A program made the position numbers and the translations under genes. Below the pieces are notes generated by a model. It was not told the origin of the DNA. It searched no databases and saw nothing but the letters and a program-made list of their open reading frames with translations. Shown in pieces: positions 9,986 to 17,447 of a stretch of DNA of 37,417 bases. Origin of the DNA: Prosthecobacter debontii (GTDB lineage: Bacteria; Verrucomicrobiota; Verrucomicrobiia; Chthoniobacterales; Chthoniobacteraceae); NCBI GenBank assembly GCA_945905735.1, contig CAMDQC010000038.1, positions 1 to 37,417 of the forward strand, in the 5' to 3' direction. The stretch's first letter is position 1. Each line of letters opens with the position of its first letter.

Positions 9986-10016
9986 CGCAGGGCTTTTGAA
10001 GTTATTCAGCGGTTCT

Positions 10017-10472
10017 CTAGGATAAAGCGTCCGGCAGAATATGGTAGAGAATGACACAGACTAAAGCCGCTGCGAGCGCAAGTAAGAAGGCGTGCCAGAC
10101 AAGAGTGAGAGTGCCGAGACCGCAAGCGACGTAAGCATACCGATGATCTTCGCGGCGGAGGTATGAAACTGCCCCTCCGATGATCGCGACCGCAGCCAGC
10201 GCCAAGGAAAGAGTGTAAGGCATCTCCTGCGCGGAGAAACGCTGTCGTGGAGCTTCGGTTGGCGGTGCAGCCTTCTTGAGTTTGGCGGTGATGTGCCGCT
10301 TAAGGCTGACGATCGTCTCCGCGAGTTGTTGATTGGCAGCCGGAGGCGGAACAATCGCGTCCCGGATAGCTGGACCAATGAGCACGGATAATAAGCCGAG
10401 AAACGCAGCGACGACGCCTAGGATGCCGAAGGTTTTCGGTCTAATTTCACGAGGAAGTTCTGCTGTTGTCAT
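10017..10472 (-). CDS. Small membrane protein, unrecognised
   Basis: This 151-residue protein has four probable membrane helices: about residues 15-40 (FGILGVVAAFLGLLSVLIG), 84-103, 112-124 and 125-146. A charged, Lys-rich loop at 50-75 separates the first helix from the rest. No family recognised. It ends 31 bases from the argG stop in a convergent arrangement. Part of its coding sequence (10160-10178) matches one arm of the inverted-repeat element at 3050-3183. Confidence 0.6.
   Translation of the reverse strand: MTTAELPREIRPKTFGILGVVAAFLGLLSVLIGPAIRDAIVPPPAANQQLAETIVSLKRHITAKLKKAAPPTEAPRQRFSAQEMPYTLSLALAAVAIIGGAVSYLRREDHRYAYVACGLGTLTLVWHAFLLALAAALVCVILYHILPDALS
10160..10178 (+). repeat. 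Partial copy of the element-1 arm inside a coding sequence
   Basis: GGTATGAAACTGCCCCTCC here differs at one base from 3159-3177 in the right arm of inverted-repeat element 1. On the minus strand it encodes part of GGAVSYLRR of the small membrane protein. Confidence 0.45.
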
Positions 10473-10562
10473 TGGTCGGTGCGCGCGGAGGCGGCTAGTA
10501 TCCTTCTGTGCCGCACACAGGCGGGCGTTGTTGGTGTGGGATTGGCGAAGTGAATCGCGGTA

Positions 10563-11963
10563 TTAAATATGAATCGGGTGCCCGTAGGCCGCGCAGGTCG
10601 CTTCGTGGATGGCTTCGCTGAGCGTCGGGTGCGCGTGGATGGTCGCTTCGATCTCGTCTTTCGTAAGCTCTGACGTAATCGCCAAGCCCATCTCCGCGAT
10701 CATCTCCGTGGCTTCGGGGCCGACGATGTGCGCGCCGAGCAGCTCGCCGTGTGGCTCGCCGTAGATGAGCTTCACAAAGCCATCGATCTCGCCAATCGCG
10801 CGGGCTTTGCCGCTCGCCATGAATGGGAACTTTCCGACTTTAAACTTGAGCCCCTTCTCCTTCGCCGCGCGCTCGGTGAGGCCGACGCTGGCGACCTGTG
10901 GGTGGCAGTAGGTGCAGCCGGGGAAAGTGGTGACTTTCTTCGGCTTGTGACCCGCCACGAACATTCCCTCGACGCACTGAATCGCCTCGTAGCTGGCAAC
11001 GTGCGCCAGCCACGGTGGGCCGATGATGTCGCCCGCTGCGAAGACGCCGGGAGTGGTCGTCTCGTAGCGATCATTCGTGGCGATGAAGCCGCGATCCGTG
11101 AGCGATTTCTTGTCCGCAAATACTGCGCCGCCGGGGAGCAGCGGCATGATGCCGATGGCGACGAGGCAGACCTCGGCCTCCAGCACTTGCTCTTTCCCAT
11201 CCGCGCCGACGACAGTGATTTTCACGCCGTCCGCCGTGACTTCCGTCTTCGTCGTCTTGGTGTTCGTGAGGACTTTGATGCCCTGTTTCACGAACGCCTT
11301 CTCCACGACCTGCGAGACTTCGGTATCCTCCACGGGGAGTGCGTTGGGAGCCATCTCGACGACGGTTACTTTCGTCCCGAACGCATTGTAAAAATATGCG
11401 AACTCCACGCCGATTGCGCCTGCTCCGATGACGATCATGGACGCGGGTTGTTTCTCCAAAACCATCGCCTCACGCGAGCCGATGACGCGCTTCCCGTCGA
11501 ACGGCAGCCCCGGCATCGGGCGCGACAAGCAGCCCGTGGCGACAAGGATTTTCGCAGCCGTATGGACTTCCGTTTTTCCATCCGCGCCCTTCACGGTGAC
11601 GCTGCCCGCTTTGTCCAAAGTCGCCTCGCCACGGATGTAATCAATTTTGTTCTTCTTGAAGAGGAACTCGATGCCGCCCGCGTTCTTATCGCTCACATCG
11701 CGCGAGCGTTTGATGACCTTGCTCCAGTCGTAGCTCAGGTCGGTAAACGAGAAGCCGAACTCGGCAGCGCGATGCTTCATCAAGTGATAAAGCTCGGCGT
11801 TGCGCAGGAGCGACTTCGTCGGGATGCAGCCCCAGTTCAGGCAAGTCCCGCCCGCACGTTCCTTTTCCACGCAAGCGACGCGTTTGCCGAGTTGAGCTGC
11901 TTTGATCGCGCCGACGTAGCCCGCCGGGCCGCCGCCAATTACAATGAGGTCGTATGATGCCAT
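10563..11963 (-). CDS. lpdA: Dihydrolipoyl dehydrogenase (E3)
   Basis: This FAD flavoprotein re-oxidises the dihydrolipoamide of 2-oxoacid dehydrogenase complexes and of the glycine cleavage system, passing electrons to NAD. The FAD-binding GGGPAG motif is at residues 10-15. The redox disulfide GGTCLNWGC has Cys41 and Cys46. The NAD-binding segment VIGAGAIGVEFA follows in the centre. The C-terminal dimer interface ends with the active-site HAHPTLSEAIHEA (His445, Glu450). At 466 residues it has family-typical length. No E1 or E2 gene lies beside it, so the partner complex is not revealed by context. Confidence 0.96.
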   Translation of the reverse strand: MASYDLIVIGGGPAGYVGAIKAAQLGKRVACVEKERAGGTCLNWGCIPTKSLLRNAELYHLMKHRAAEFGFSFTDLSYDWSKVIKRSRDVSDKNAGGIEFLFKKNKIDYIRGEATLDKAGSVTVKGADGKTEVHTAAKILVATGCLSRPMPGLPFDGKRVIGSREAMVLEKQPASMIVIGAGAIGVEFAYFYNAFGTKVTVVEMAPNALPVEDTEVSQVVEKAFVKQGIKVLTNTKTTKTEVTADGVKITVVGADGKEQVLEAEVCLVAIGIMPLLPGGAVFADKKSLTDRGFIATNDRYETTTPGVFAAGDIIGPPWLAHVASYEAIQCVEGMFVAGHKPKKVTTFPGCTYCHPQVASVGLTERAAKEKGLKFKVGKFPFMASGKARAIGEIDGFVKLIYGEPHGELLGAHIVGPEATEMIAEMGLAITSELTKDEIEATIHAHPTLSEAIHEATCAAYGHPIHI

Positions 11964-12046
11964 AAAAAGGCGCGCACAATCCGAGTTGGGAAACGTCGCG
12001 TCAAGGCTCCTGCGATCTATTTCGCGGGAGGGGCGCTACTGCTCCG

Positions 12047-12286
12047 TCACGGCAATTCATCACCCGGCATCGGCGGCACATCGGGGACTTCGGAAAGCGC
12101 TTCGTCGAAAGCAGTCCGCGACGCACCGCGCGCCCGATGCTCCATGTAGCTTTCATGGCTCCACACGCCCACGGATTGCGTGACTGCGAGTGAAATGAGC
12201 TGCGCCAACGGGATACGTTCACGCGCGGCGAGAGCGCGAGCTTGCTCCATCACGGGTTCGGGCACTTGGGCTTCGATAGTGGTCAT
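12047..12286 (-). CDS. Probable ribbon-helix-helix-type antitoxin of the PIN toxin gene
   Basis: This 79-residue protein begins TTIEAQVPEPVMEQARALAARERIPLAQLISLAV. That is a beta strand followed by two helices, as expected for a small DNA-binding antitoxin. The acidic, proline-rich tail (SEVPDVPPMPGDELP) would be the toxin-neutralising part. Its ATG overlaps the stop of the PIN gene by four bases (12283-12286), which indicates translational coupling with the toxin upstream. The antitoxin assignment rests on context and composition. I saw no exact family signature. Confidence 0.65.
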   Translation of the reverse strand: MTTIEAQVPEPVMEQARALAARERIPLAQLISLAVTQSVGVWSHESYMEHRARGASRTAFDEALSEVPDVPPMPGDELP

Positions 12287-12704
12287 GGCTGTATGGTTCG
12301 TAGTGTTTTAAGAAACTTCCCCGGCGTGGTTACAGTCACCCCGAGTTTGTCGGCGCCAGTGAAGTTTCGGATGTTGTGCGTGACGATATAGCGCGCTCCT
12401 GCGGAAACCGCCAGTTCCAGAATGAAATCATCGTTCGGATCAGAAAGAAACGGTCGCCAGCGAAAGCTGATGCCGTGCTCCACCGCGTTCGCTGCAATGA
12501 ACTGCAACACCGCCTCAACTCGCTCCGGTTTCGCCCAAGCCGCCATCACCTCACGTCGTGCCACATCCTCATACTCCAGCAGCAAAGCGGTAGAAACATG
12601 GAGCCGCCAACCCGCCGAAGAAGCTCAAACGATGCGCCATTCCGAGAACGCAGTGCGGAAATGAGCACATTGGTGTCGAGCACGACTTCGAGAGGTGGTT
12701 TCAT
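12283..12704 (-). pseudogene. PIN-domain toxin (COG1569-like), broken by an internal deletion
   Basis: PIN toxins are Mg-dependent ribonucleases. Reading leftward from the ATG at 12704 gives MKPPLEVVLDTNVLISALRS, with the conserved first Asp of the active site, then NGASFELLRRVGGS. The frame then runs into a stop. The remainder continues in another frame from about 12602: HVSTALLLEYEDVARRE, followed by FLSDPNDDFILELAVSAGARYIVTHN with the later acidic residues. The span is 422 bases, not a multiple of three. Family members have roughly 140 residues and would carry a few more residues, such as a Trp-Glu-Leu stretch, between GG and HVST. A deletion of about 10 bases near 12600 would explain both facts. 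A sequencing error remains possible. Confidence 0.75.
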
Positions 12705-12772
12705 GAGATTCGTTTAGAGGGCGTAAACATCCTTGTGCGTAATGGATTCAGGGACGTTAAACTCTCTCACAT

Positions 12773-13123
12773 TCAACAAATGGCCGGGTTAAAGCCGAGC
12801 ATCACGTAACTCCATATCCCGTAAAGCACAGCCGCGATGCCGAGCAGGAGCACGACTGGCGTGAGCCAAGGACGAGACGCCGCACGGGCGGAGAACACGG
12901 CGACCAGCGCCCATGCGACGGGAAGCAGAAGCAACGTGAAGCCAGAGTGGCGGACGAACAACGCAGTTGAACGGAAGAAGGCAGCAGGGACACCACCGCC
13001 TCCGTAGCCGTGAGCCTTGAGCATGGTGGCAACGAAGAGCGTGCCACCGACAACAACGCCAGACTGGATCAAAGCGATCACAGAAATCGCGCGATAAGCT
13101 GGTGCTGTGTGGCTCTTGTTCAT
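12773..13123 (-). CDS. Small membrane protein, unrecognised
   Basis: This 116-residue protein has three probable membrane helices: about residues 12-35 (AISVIALIQSGVVVGGTLFVATML), 60-80 and 84-108. A Gly-rich loop (GYGGGG) lies between the first two. No family recognised. It lies 16 bases after the stop of the gene at 13140-13853 on the same strand, so the two are probably co-transcribed. Confidence 0.5.
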   Translation of the reverse strand: MNKSHTAPAYRAISVIALIQSGVVVGGTLFVATMLKAHGYGGGGVPAAFFRSTALFVRHSGFTLLLLPVAWALVAVFSARAASRPWLTPVVLLLGIAAVLYGIWSYVMLGFNPAIC

Positions 13124-13139
13124 GGAGGGCAGGCGCGGC

Positions 13140-13853
13140 TTACGCTGCGCCGCCGGGGGCGTCGGCTTTGTCCTCGCGTTGGGGGGCGCGCTCGACTCGG
13201 CTGGCGGTTTGCCAGGTGTGGAGTTTGACGGAGTCGCGGGCGTATTTGTTTTGCATCATGGCGTCGAGCTCTTGCACGTCGTCGGCGGCGAGGGCGAGGA
13301 TTTGGCCGATGCGGGCGGTGTCTTCGATTCCGCTTTGGTTTTCGCTTTGGTTATGGGCGTTGGCTTCGCGGATGGCTTCGCGGTCGGCGGCAAGGTCTTC
13401 GACGAAATCGTCGGGGAGGAGATATTCGATGAAGCGGGCGCGCAGGGCGGCTTTGGCTGCTTTTTGCGCGGGGGTGTCGCCGCCTTGTTCTACGGGGTCG
13501 TTGTTGTCTTTGAGGCGCTTGAGCAGGGAATCGGCGTGGGTGGTGATGGCGATTTCGGCGGGGTTGCTGGGGATGATGTATGGGACTGCGAAGCCGTTTT
13601 CTTTGAGGGCGATGGAGCGGGCGGTCCGGGCGATGTTTTTGAAGTCGAGGACGAGGGCGTCGAGGAGCGTTTCTTTGCTGACTCGGGCGGGGAGTTGGCC
13701 GGCTCGGGCTTGGTCGAGCCCGGCGATGTAGCCCTCGATGGCTGTGAAGTGGCGTTGGGCTTTGGCGCTGTTGGCAAAGTCAGCGGCGTGGTCGGCCCCG
13801 AAGGTTTGGATGCGGGTGAGGCGGGCGTAGCGGCGTTGGTCGCGGTCGTTCAT
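13140..13853 (-). CDS. Unrecognised 237-residue protein
   Basis: The chosen start at 13853 gives MNDRDQRRYARLTRIQTFGADHAADF. The open frame extends 25 codons further upstream, but that part lacks protein character. The protein is soluble, helical and Ala/Asp/Arg-rich, with no signal peptide or known motif. The central part has FAVPYIIPSNPAEIAITTHADSLL and RARFIEYLLPDDFVEDLAADREA. The composition suggests a helical bundle. No function can be assigned. It is followed closely by the small membrane protein at 12773. Confidence 0.6.
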   Translation of the reverse strand: MNDRDQRRYARLTRIQTFGADHAADFANSAKAQRHFTAIEGYIAGLDQARAGQLPARVSKETLLDALVLDFKNIARTARSIALKENGFAVPYIIPSNPAEIAITTHADSLLKRLKDNNDPVEQGGDTPAQKAAKAALRARFIEYLLPDDFVEDLAADREAIREANAHNQSENQSGIEDTARIGQILALAADDVQELDAMMQNKYARDSVKLHTWQTASRVERAPQREDKADAPGGAA

Positions 13854-13947
13854 AGTTTTATATGGAAGGTTGAGGGGCGGAAATTGGCGGGAGTCGAGTG
13901 AGATGCCAAGCGGGAAATGAGGAATCATTAACCCGAACGCGGCTATT

Positions 13948-14077
13948 TTTGAACCGCAGATACGCGCAAATCTCCGCAGATAGCCGAGAAGTCCGCGTCT
14001 ATTTACCCAGGACAGAATGAGGTCGAACCCACGTTGCCATAATATCTGCGTTCATTCGCGCGTATCTGCGGTTCAAA
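13948..14077. repeat. Inverted repeat with perfect 20-bp arms
   Basis: Arm 13948-13967 and arm 14058-14077 are exact reverse complements and enclose a 90-base centre. Inside each arm region the words CGCAGAT and ATCTGCG recur (13954, 13975, 14044, 14064), so the element is built of a repeated short motif in mirrored orientation. It has no coding content and lies just upstream of the 13853 gene, next to the tandem array. Confidence 0.7.
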
Positions 14078-14210
14078 ATGCGGCGGTCGGGATGAACTCT
14101 CCGGCTCTGGTGGAAAACTGCGGGAGCTGGGGGATGCTGACGCTCGTTCTGGGGGAATGCGGGGAGTCACTCTGAGGTCGCTGACCGCTCTCACAACAGA
14201 GAAAAAAGTA

Positions 14211-14490
14211 ACCCAGACTCCAGCTCGCACCAACCCAGACCTCGACGCGCACCAACCCAGAGGGCGTCTCGCACCAACCCAGAGGGCGTCTCGCATTAAC
14301 CCAGAGGCGGGCTGACATTACCCAGACTGTTGCTCACACAACCCAGACCTCGACGCGCACTAACCCAGAGGTCGGCTGCACAGACCCCGGCTTGGGCTGC
14401 CACGACCCAGAGCGGTGCTCGCATTGAACCAGAGCTAGGTAGCCATCGCCCAGAGTGGGGCTGCATGGACCCAGAGGACGGCTGCTTCAG
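14211..14490. repeat. Degenerate tandem array of 13 units of 21-22 bp
   Basis: Thirteen consecutive units start at 14211, 14233, 14255, 14277, 14299, 14320, 14341, 14363, 14384, 14405, 14427, 14448 and 14469. Ten of the 13 begin with exactly ACCCAGA. The others read ACCCCGG, AACCAGA and GCCCAGA. The second half is looser, usually CTCGCAC or GCTGCA. Units 2 and 7 match at 21 of 22 positions, and units 3 and 4 at 20 of 22, so local duplication has occurred. Mixed lengths of 21 and 22 break any reading frame, so it is not protein-coding. It lies between the stop of rimO and the next gene on the same strand. Confidence 0.9.
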
Positions 14491-14522
14491 CTCCGGGCTG
14501 CGTTTTCCGGGTGCTGGGGGCT

Positions 14523-15968
14523 TCAGATCACTTCCCCGACGAGGTCATACACTTGCGTGCCGGTGATGCGGACGTTCACGAACTCGCCTACGGGGGCGGG
14601 CTTCTTAAGTAAAATGCGCCCGTCAATGTCCGGCGCGTCGCTCTCGCCGCGTGCGACGAGCGGTTGGTCCACTACGGCGCGGACGACTTTGCCGAATTGG
14701 GCTTGGCCGATCTCTTTCGCGATCTTTTGCTGGAGCTTCATCGCCTTTTTGTAGCGCGCCTCTTTGACCTTGGCGGGGAGTTGGCCTTCCATTTTACCTG
14801 CGCGACTGCCTTCTTCCTGACTGTAGGTGAAGACGCCGAGGCGCTCGAACCGTGTGCGCTCGATGAAGTCGAGGAGGTATTCAAATTCTTCCTCCGTCTC
14901 GCCGGGGAATCCGACGATGAACGTGGTGCGGATGGAGATTCCGGGGATGCCTTCGCGGATGCGCTTCACGAGGGACTCGATGTGCTCGCTGGAAGTCTCG
15001 CGTTTCATCACTTCGAGCATCCGGGGGTGGATGTGCTGGAGGGGCATATCAATGTATCGCGCGACGTGGCGGGTGGCGGCGATGCAGTCGATGAGTTCAT
15101 CGCTCCAGTGCGCGGGGTGGGTGTAAAGTAGGCGCACCCAGAAGTCGCCTTCGATGCGGTCTAGCTCGCGCAGGAGCTTGGTGAGCGTGGGGCCGCGGCG
15201 GCTGTCCACGAGCTGTTTCGGCCCCGCCTTTTCTGCCCAGAGGTCCATGCCGTAGTAGGTGGTGTCTTGGCTGATGAGGTTGATCTCTTTCACGCCTTCC
15301 GCGACGAGCCCGCGCACTTCCGTGGTGACGCTCTCGATGGTGCGCGAGCGGTGCCGCCCGCGCATCTGCGGGATGACGCAAAACGAGCACGGGTGGTTGC
15401 ACCCTTCGGCGATCTTCGTGAAGACGGTGTGCGCTGGCGTGAGGCGGACGCGGGGCGTGTCCCAGTCCGGGATATAGACGGGCTTGCGGGTGACGAAGTT
15501 CATGGGCTCCCACGCTTCGTTGAGGGGGACTTTCGTGGAGGTCTGGGCGACCTTCGGGCTCTCGCCGCGACCGAGGACTTTGGCGATGATAGAGCCGACA
15601 TCCTTCACTTGATCGAGCCCGATGAACGCATCCACTTCGCCCTTAAACTCTCCGGCCAGCTCGGTGGAAAATCGCTGGCTCATGCAGCCGGCGACGATCA
15701 GCTTCTGGCCGACGCGGCGCTTTTTGAGGCCCTTGGATTCGTGGGCTTCGAGGATGGCTTCGATGCTCTCTTCTTTTGCGGAATCAATGAAGGCGCACGT
15801 ATTCACGATGAGCACATCGGCCTCGGCAGCGTCGTTGGTAATCGTCATCCCGTGCTGCAAAACATCGCCGAGCATGATCTCGGCATCCACGAGGTTCTTT
15901 GCACAGCCAAGGGAGATCATGCCGATCTTGGGGACTTTGGTTTCAGGCGCTTTCGTGGTCGTTTTCAT
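14523..15968 (-). CDS. rimO: Ribosomal protein S12 methylthiotransferase RimO
   Basis: RimO is a radical-SAM enzyme with two iron-sulfur clusters that adds a methylthio group to an aspartate of ribosomal protein S12. The N-terminal methylthiotransferase domain has ISLGCAKNLVDAE (Cys22), VNTCAF and VAGCMSQRF. The radical-SAM motif CNHPCSFC is at residues 190-197, followed by VIPQMRGRHRSR. The C-terminal TRAM-type domain ends RITGTQVYDLVGEVI. The start at 15968 (MKTTTKAPETK) gives 481 residues. The 14 extra upstream codons seem unlikely to be translated. The GCAKN and RGRHRSR blocks separate it from MiaB. Confidence 0.96.
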   Translation of the reverse strand: MKTTTKAPETKVPKIGMISLGCAKNLVDAEIMLGDVLQHGMTITNDAAEADVLIVNTCAFIDSAKEESIEAILEAHESKGLKKRRVGQKLIVAGCMSQRFSTELAGEFKGEVDAFIGLDQVKDVGSIIAKVLGRGESPKVAQTSTKVPLNEAWEPMNFVTRKPVYIPDWDTPRVRLTPAHTVFTKIAEGCNHPCSFCVIPQMRGRHRSRTIESVTTEVRGLVAEGVKEINLISQDTTYYGMDLWAEKAGPKQLVDSRRGPTLTKLLRELDRIEGDFWVRLLYTHPAHWSDELIDCIAATRHVARYIDMPLQHIHPRMLEVMKRETSSEHIESLVKRIREGIPGISIRTTFIVGFPGETEEEFEYLLDFIERTRFERLGVFTYSQEEGSRAGKMEGQLPAKVKEARYKKAMKLQQKIAKEIGQAQFGKVVRAVVDQPLVARGESDAPDIDGRILLKKPAPVGEFVNVRITGTQVYDLVGEVI

Positions 15969-16028
15969 ATTTGAAGCGGGGTGAGTAACACGCGGCAGCG
16001 TTATCGGCAAAGGAAGAACGTGCTCCGA

Positions 16029-17447
16029 TTACTTCTCCACCACGAACGAATCAAACGCGGCGATGCCTGGGATCGGGACTGCGACGTTTGTGCCGGCGGC
16101 TAGTTCGGGGTAGAGGAGGGTGACTGGGATTTTGCGCCCGGTGGTGCGCTCGCTGGTCCAGACGAGGGCGTCGGGGCTGGTCTCGAAGCGGAGGGAATCG
16201 CCCGCTTTATCGTGCCGGAAGCGCCAGTAGCGGTGCTGCGTGGGGCTGTAGGCGACGGTCGCTTGCTCGCGGAGGCCGACGGCGTTTTGGATGAAGGTGA
16301 GGACGCCTGCTTTGTAGCGGATTTGCAGGAAGTTCTGCCGGTCTTTGTAGAGGCTAAATACGGCCTCTGCGTTGCCTGCGGGGACGGCGGGGACCATGAT
16401 CTGGGCGCTGCATCCGGTGAAATCAATGGCGGTGCCAGTGATGCCGAAGAACCGCTCGCCGGGTTTCGCAACGCGAGGGACGATTTCGGTGCGGCGGTTG
16501 CGCTCGGCGACGAGGATGGCGCGGTCGAGCCCCGAATTGGTGGTGGTCGCGGCGGTGGCTCCGAGTCTCCATTTCTGTGGGTTGCGCATGTTGTCGTCGA
16601 AGTTATCTGTGGCGACGATCACGGGCGGAATGTCGGTGATGAGGGCAGTGGTGGAGGTCGAGTTCGTCGCGCCTTTGTCGTCGGTGACGGTGAGCGTAAC
16701 TGCGTAGCTCCCGGCGGCGGTGTAGGTGCAGGTGGGCTTTGCGCCGGAGGCCGTGGTTCCGTTGCCGAAGCTCCATGCGTAGCTGGCGATGGTGCCGTCG
16801 GCGTCTGTGGAAAGTGAGCCGTCGAACGCGACAGGGACGCCCGTTTTCCCGCTGAATGGGCCGCCGGTGCGCGCGATGGGCGCTTGGTTTACGCCGACGA
16901 TGCTGGCGGTGGTGGTGGCGCTTCCTGTTTCACCTGTGTTGTCGCTGACGGTGAGGCGGACGGTGAAGGTTCCGGGGGTCGCGTAGGCGTGGGAGACGTT
17001 GATGCCCGAGGCCGTAGTGCCGTCGCCGAAGTCCCAGCTCCAGTCCGAGACAGTGCCGTCTGGGTCGTTCGAGGTGGAGCCGTCGAACGCGATGCTTGCT
17101 CCGGGAGCTGCGCTGTAGGGGCCGCCGGGCCGGGCGATGGGCGGCATATTGGCCTGCGCGGGGATGACGGAGATGCTCACGCCCTCGGTAGCCGTCGCGC
17201 CTTTGTTATCGGTAACGGTGAGCTTCGCCTCGTAGAAGCCAGTGAACGAGTACGTGTGCGAGACGGCGACGCCTGTCGCCGTGATGCCGTCGCCGAAACT
17301 CCACGCATAGCTGGCGAGGGTGCCGTCTGAGTCCGAGGAGCCGCCGCCGTCGAAATACACCGGCGCGCCGACGAGCCCGCTGTAAGGTCCGCCGGGGTTT
17401 GCGATGGGCGGCTGGTTGGTCGGAGGGGTGATGATCACGACGTTGGC
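16029..17447 (-). CDS. PKD-repeat and jelly-roll C-terminal half of the copper-radical oxidase-like protein, out of frame with its N-terminal half
   Basis: The frame has no credible start of its own. The open frame upstream of 17447 is only the shadow of the oxidase gene. From 17447 it reads ANVVIITPPTNQPPIANPGGPYSG, then three PKD domains of about 85 residues each (IANPGGPY..., IARPGGPY..., IARTGGPF...). Each has the SWDFGDG/YAWSFGDG strand and a closing LTVTDNKGAT-type strand. The last 190 residues form a lectin-like jelly-roll (TDNFDDNMRNPQKW, YSPTQHRYW, TSPDALVWT). A similar module ends the upstream fragment, which supports one original protein of about 1220 residues. PKD domains are extracellular spacers or carbohydrate-contact modules. 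Confidence 0.75.
   Translation of the reverse strand, partial: ANVVIITPPTNQPPIANPGGPYSGLVGAPVYFDGGGSSDSDGTLASYAWSFGDGITATGVAVSHTYSFTGFYEAKLTVTDNKGATATEGVSISVIPAQANMPPIARPGGPYSAAPGASIAFDGSTSNDPDGTVSDWSWDFGDGTTASGINVSHAYATPGTFTVRLTVSDNTGETGSATTTASIVGVNQAPIARTGGPFSGKTGVPVAFDGSLSTDADGTIASYAWSFGNGTTASGAKPTCTYTAAGSYAVTLTVTDDKGATNSTSTTALITDIPPVIVATDNFDDNMRNPQKWRLGATAATTTNSGLDRAILVAERNRRTEIVPRVAKPGERFFGITGTAIDFTGCSAQIMVPAVPAGNAEAVFSLYKDRQNFLQIRYKAGVLTFIQNAVGLREQATVAYSPTQHRYWRFRHDKAGDSLRFETSPDALVWTSERTTGRKIPVTLLYPELAAGTNVAVPIPGIAAFDSFVVEK

Noticed and set aside
14003-14318. Minus-strand repeat protein read through the tandem array (LWVxARRPLGWC-like)
   Set aside because: Unit lengths alternate between 21 and 22 bases, so the frame is not kept across the array.
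14211-14490. CRISPR array
   Set aside because: Units are contiguous and degenerate, with no alternation of identical repeats and unique spacers, and no cas genes are in the window.
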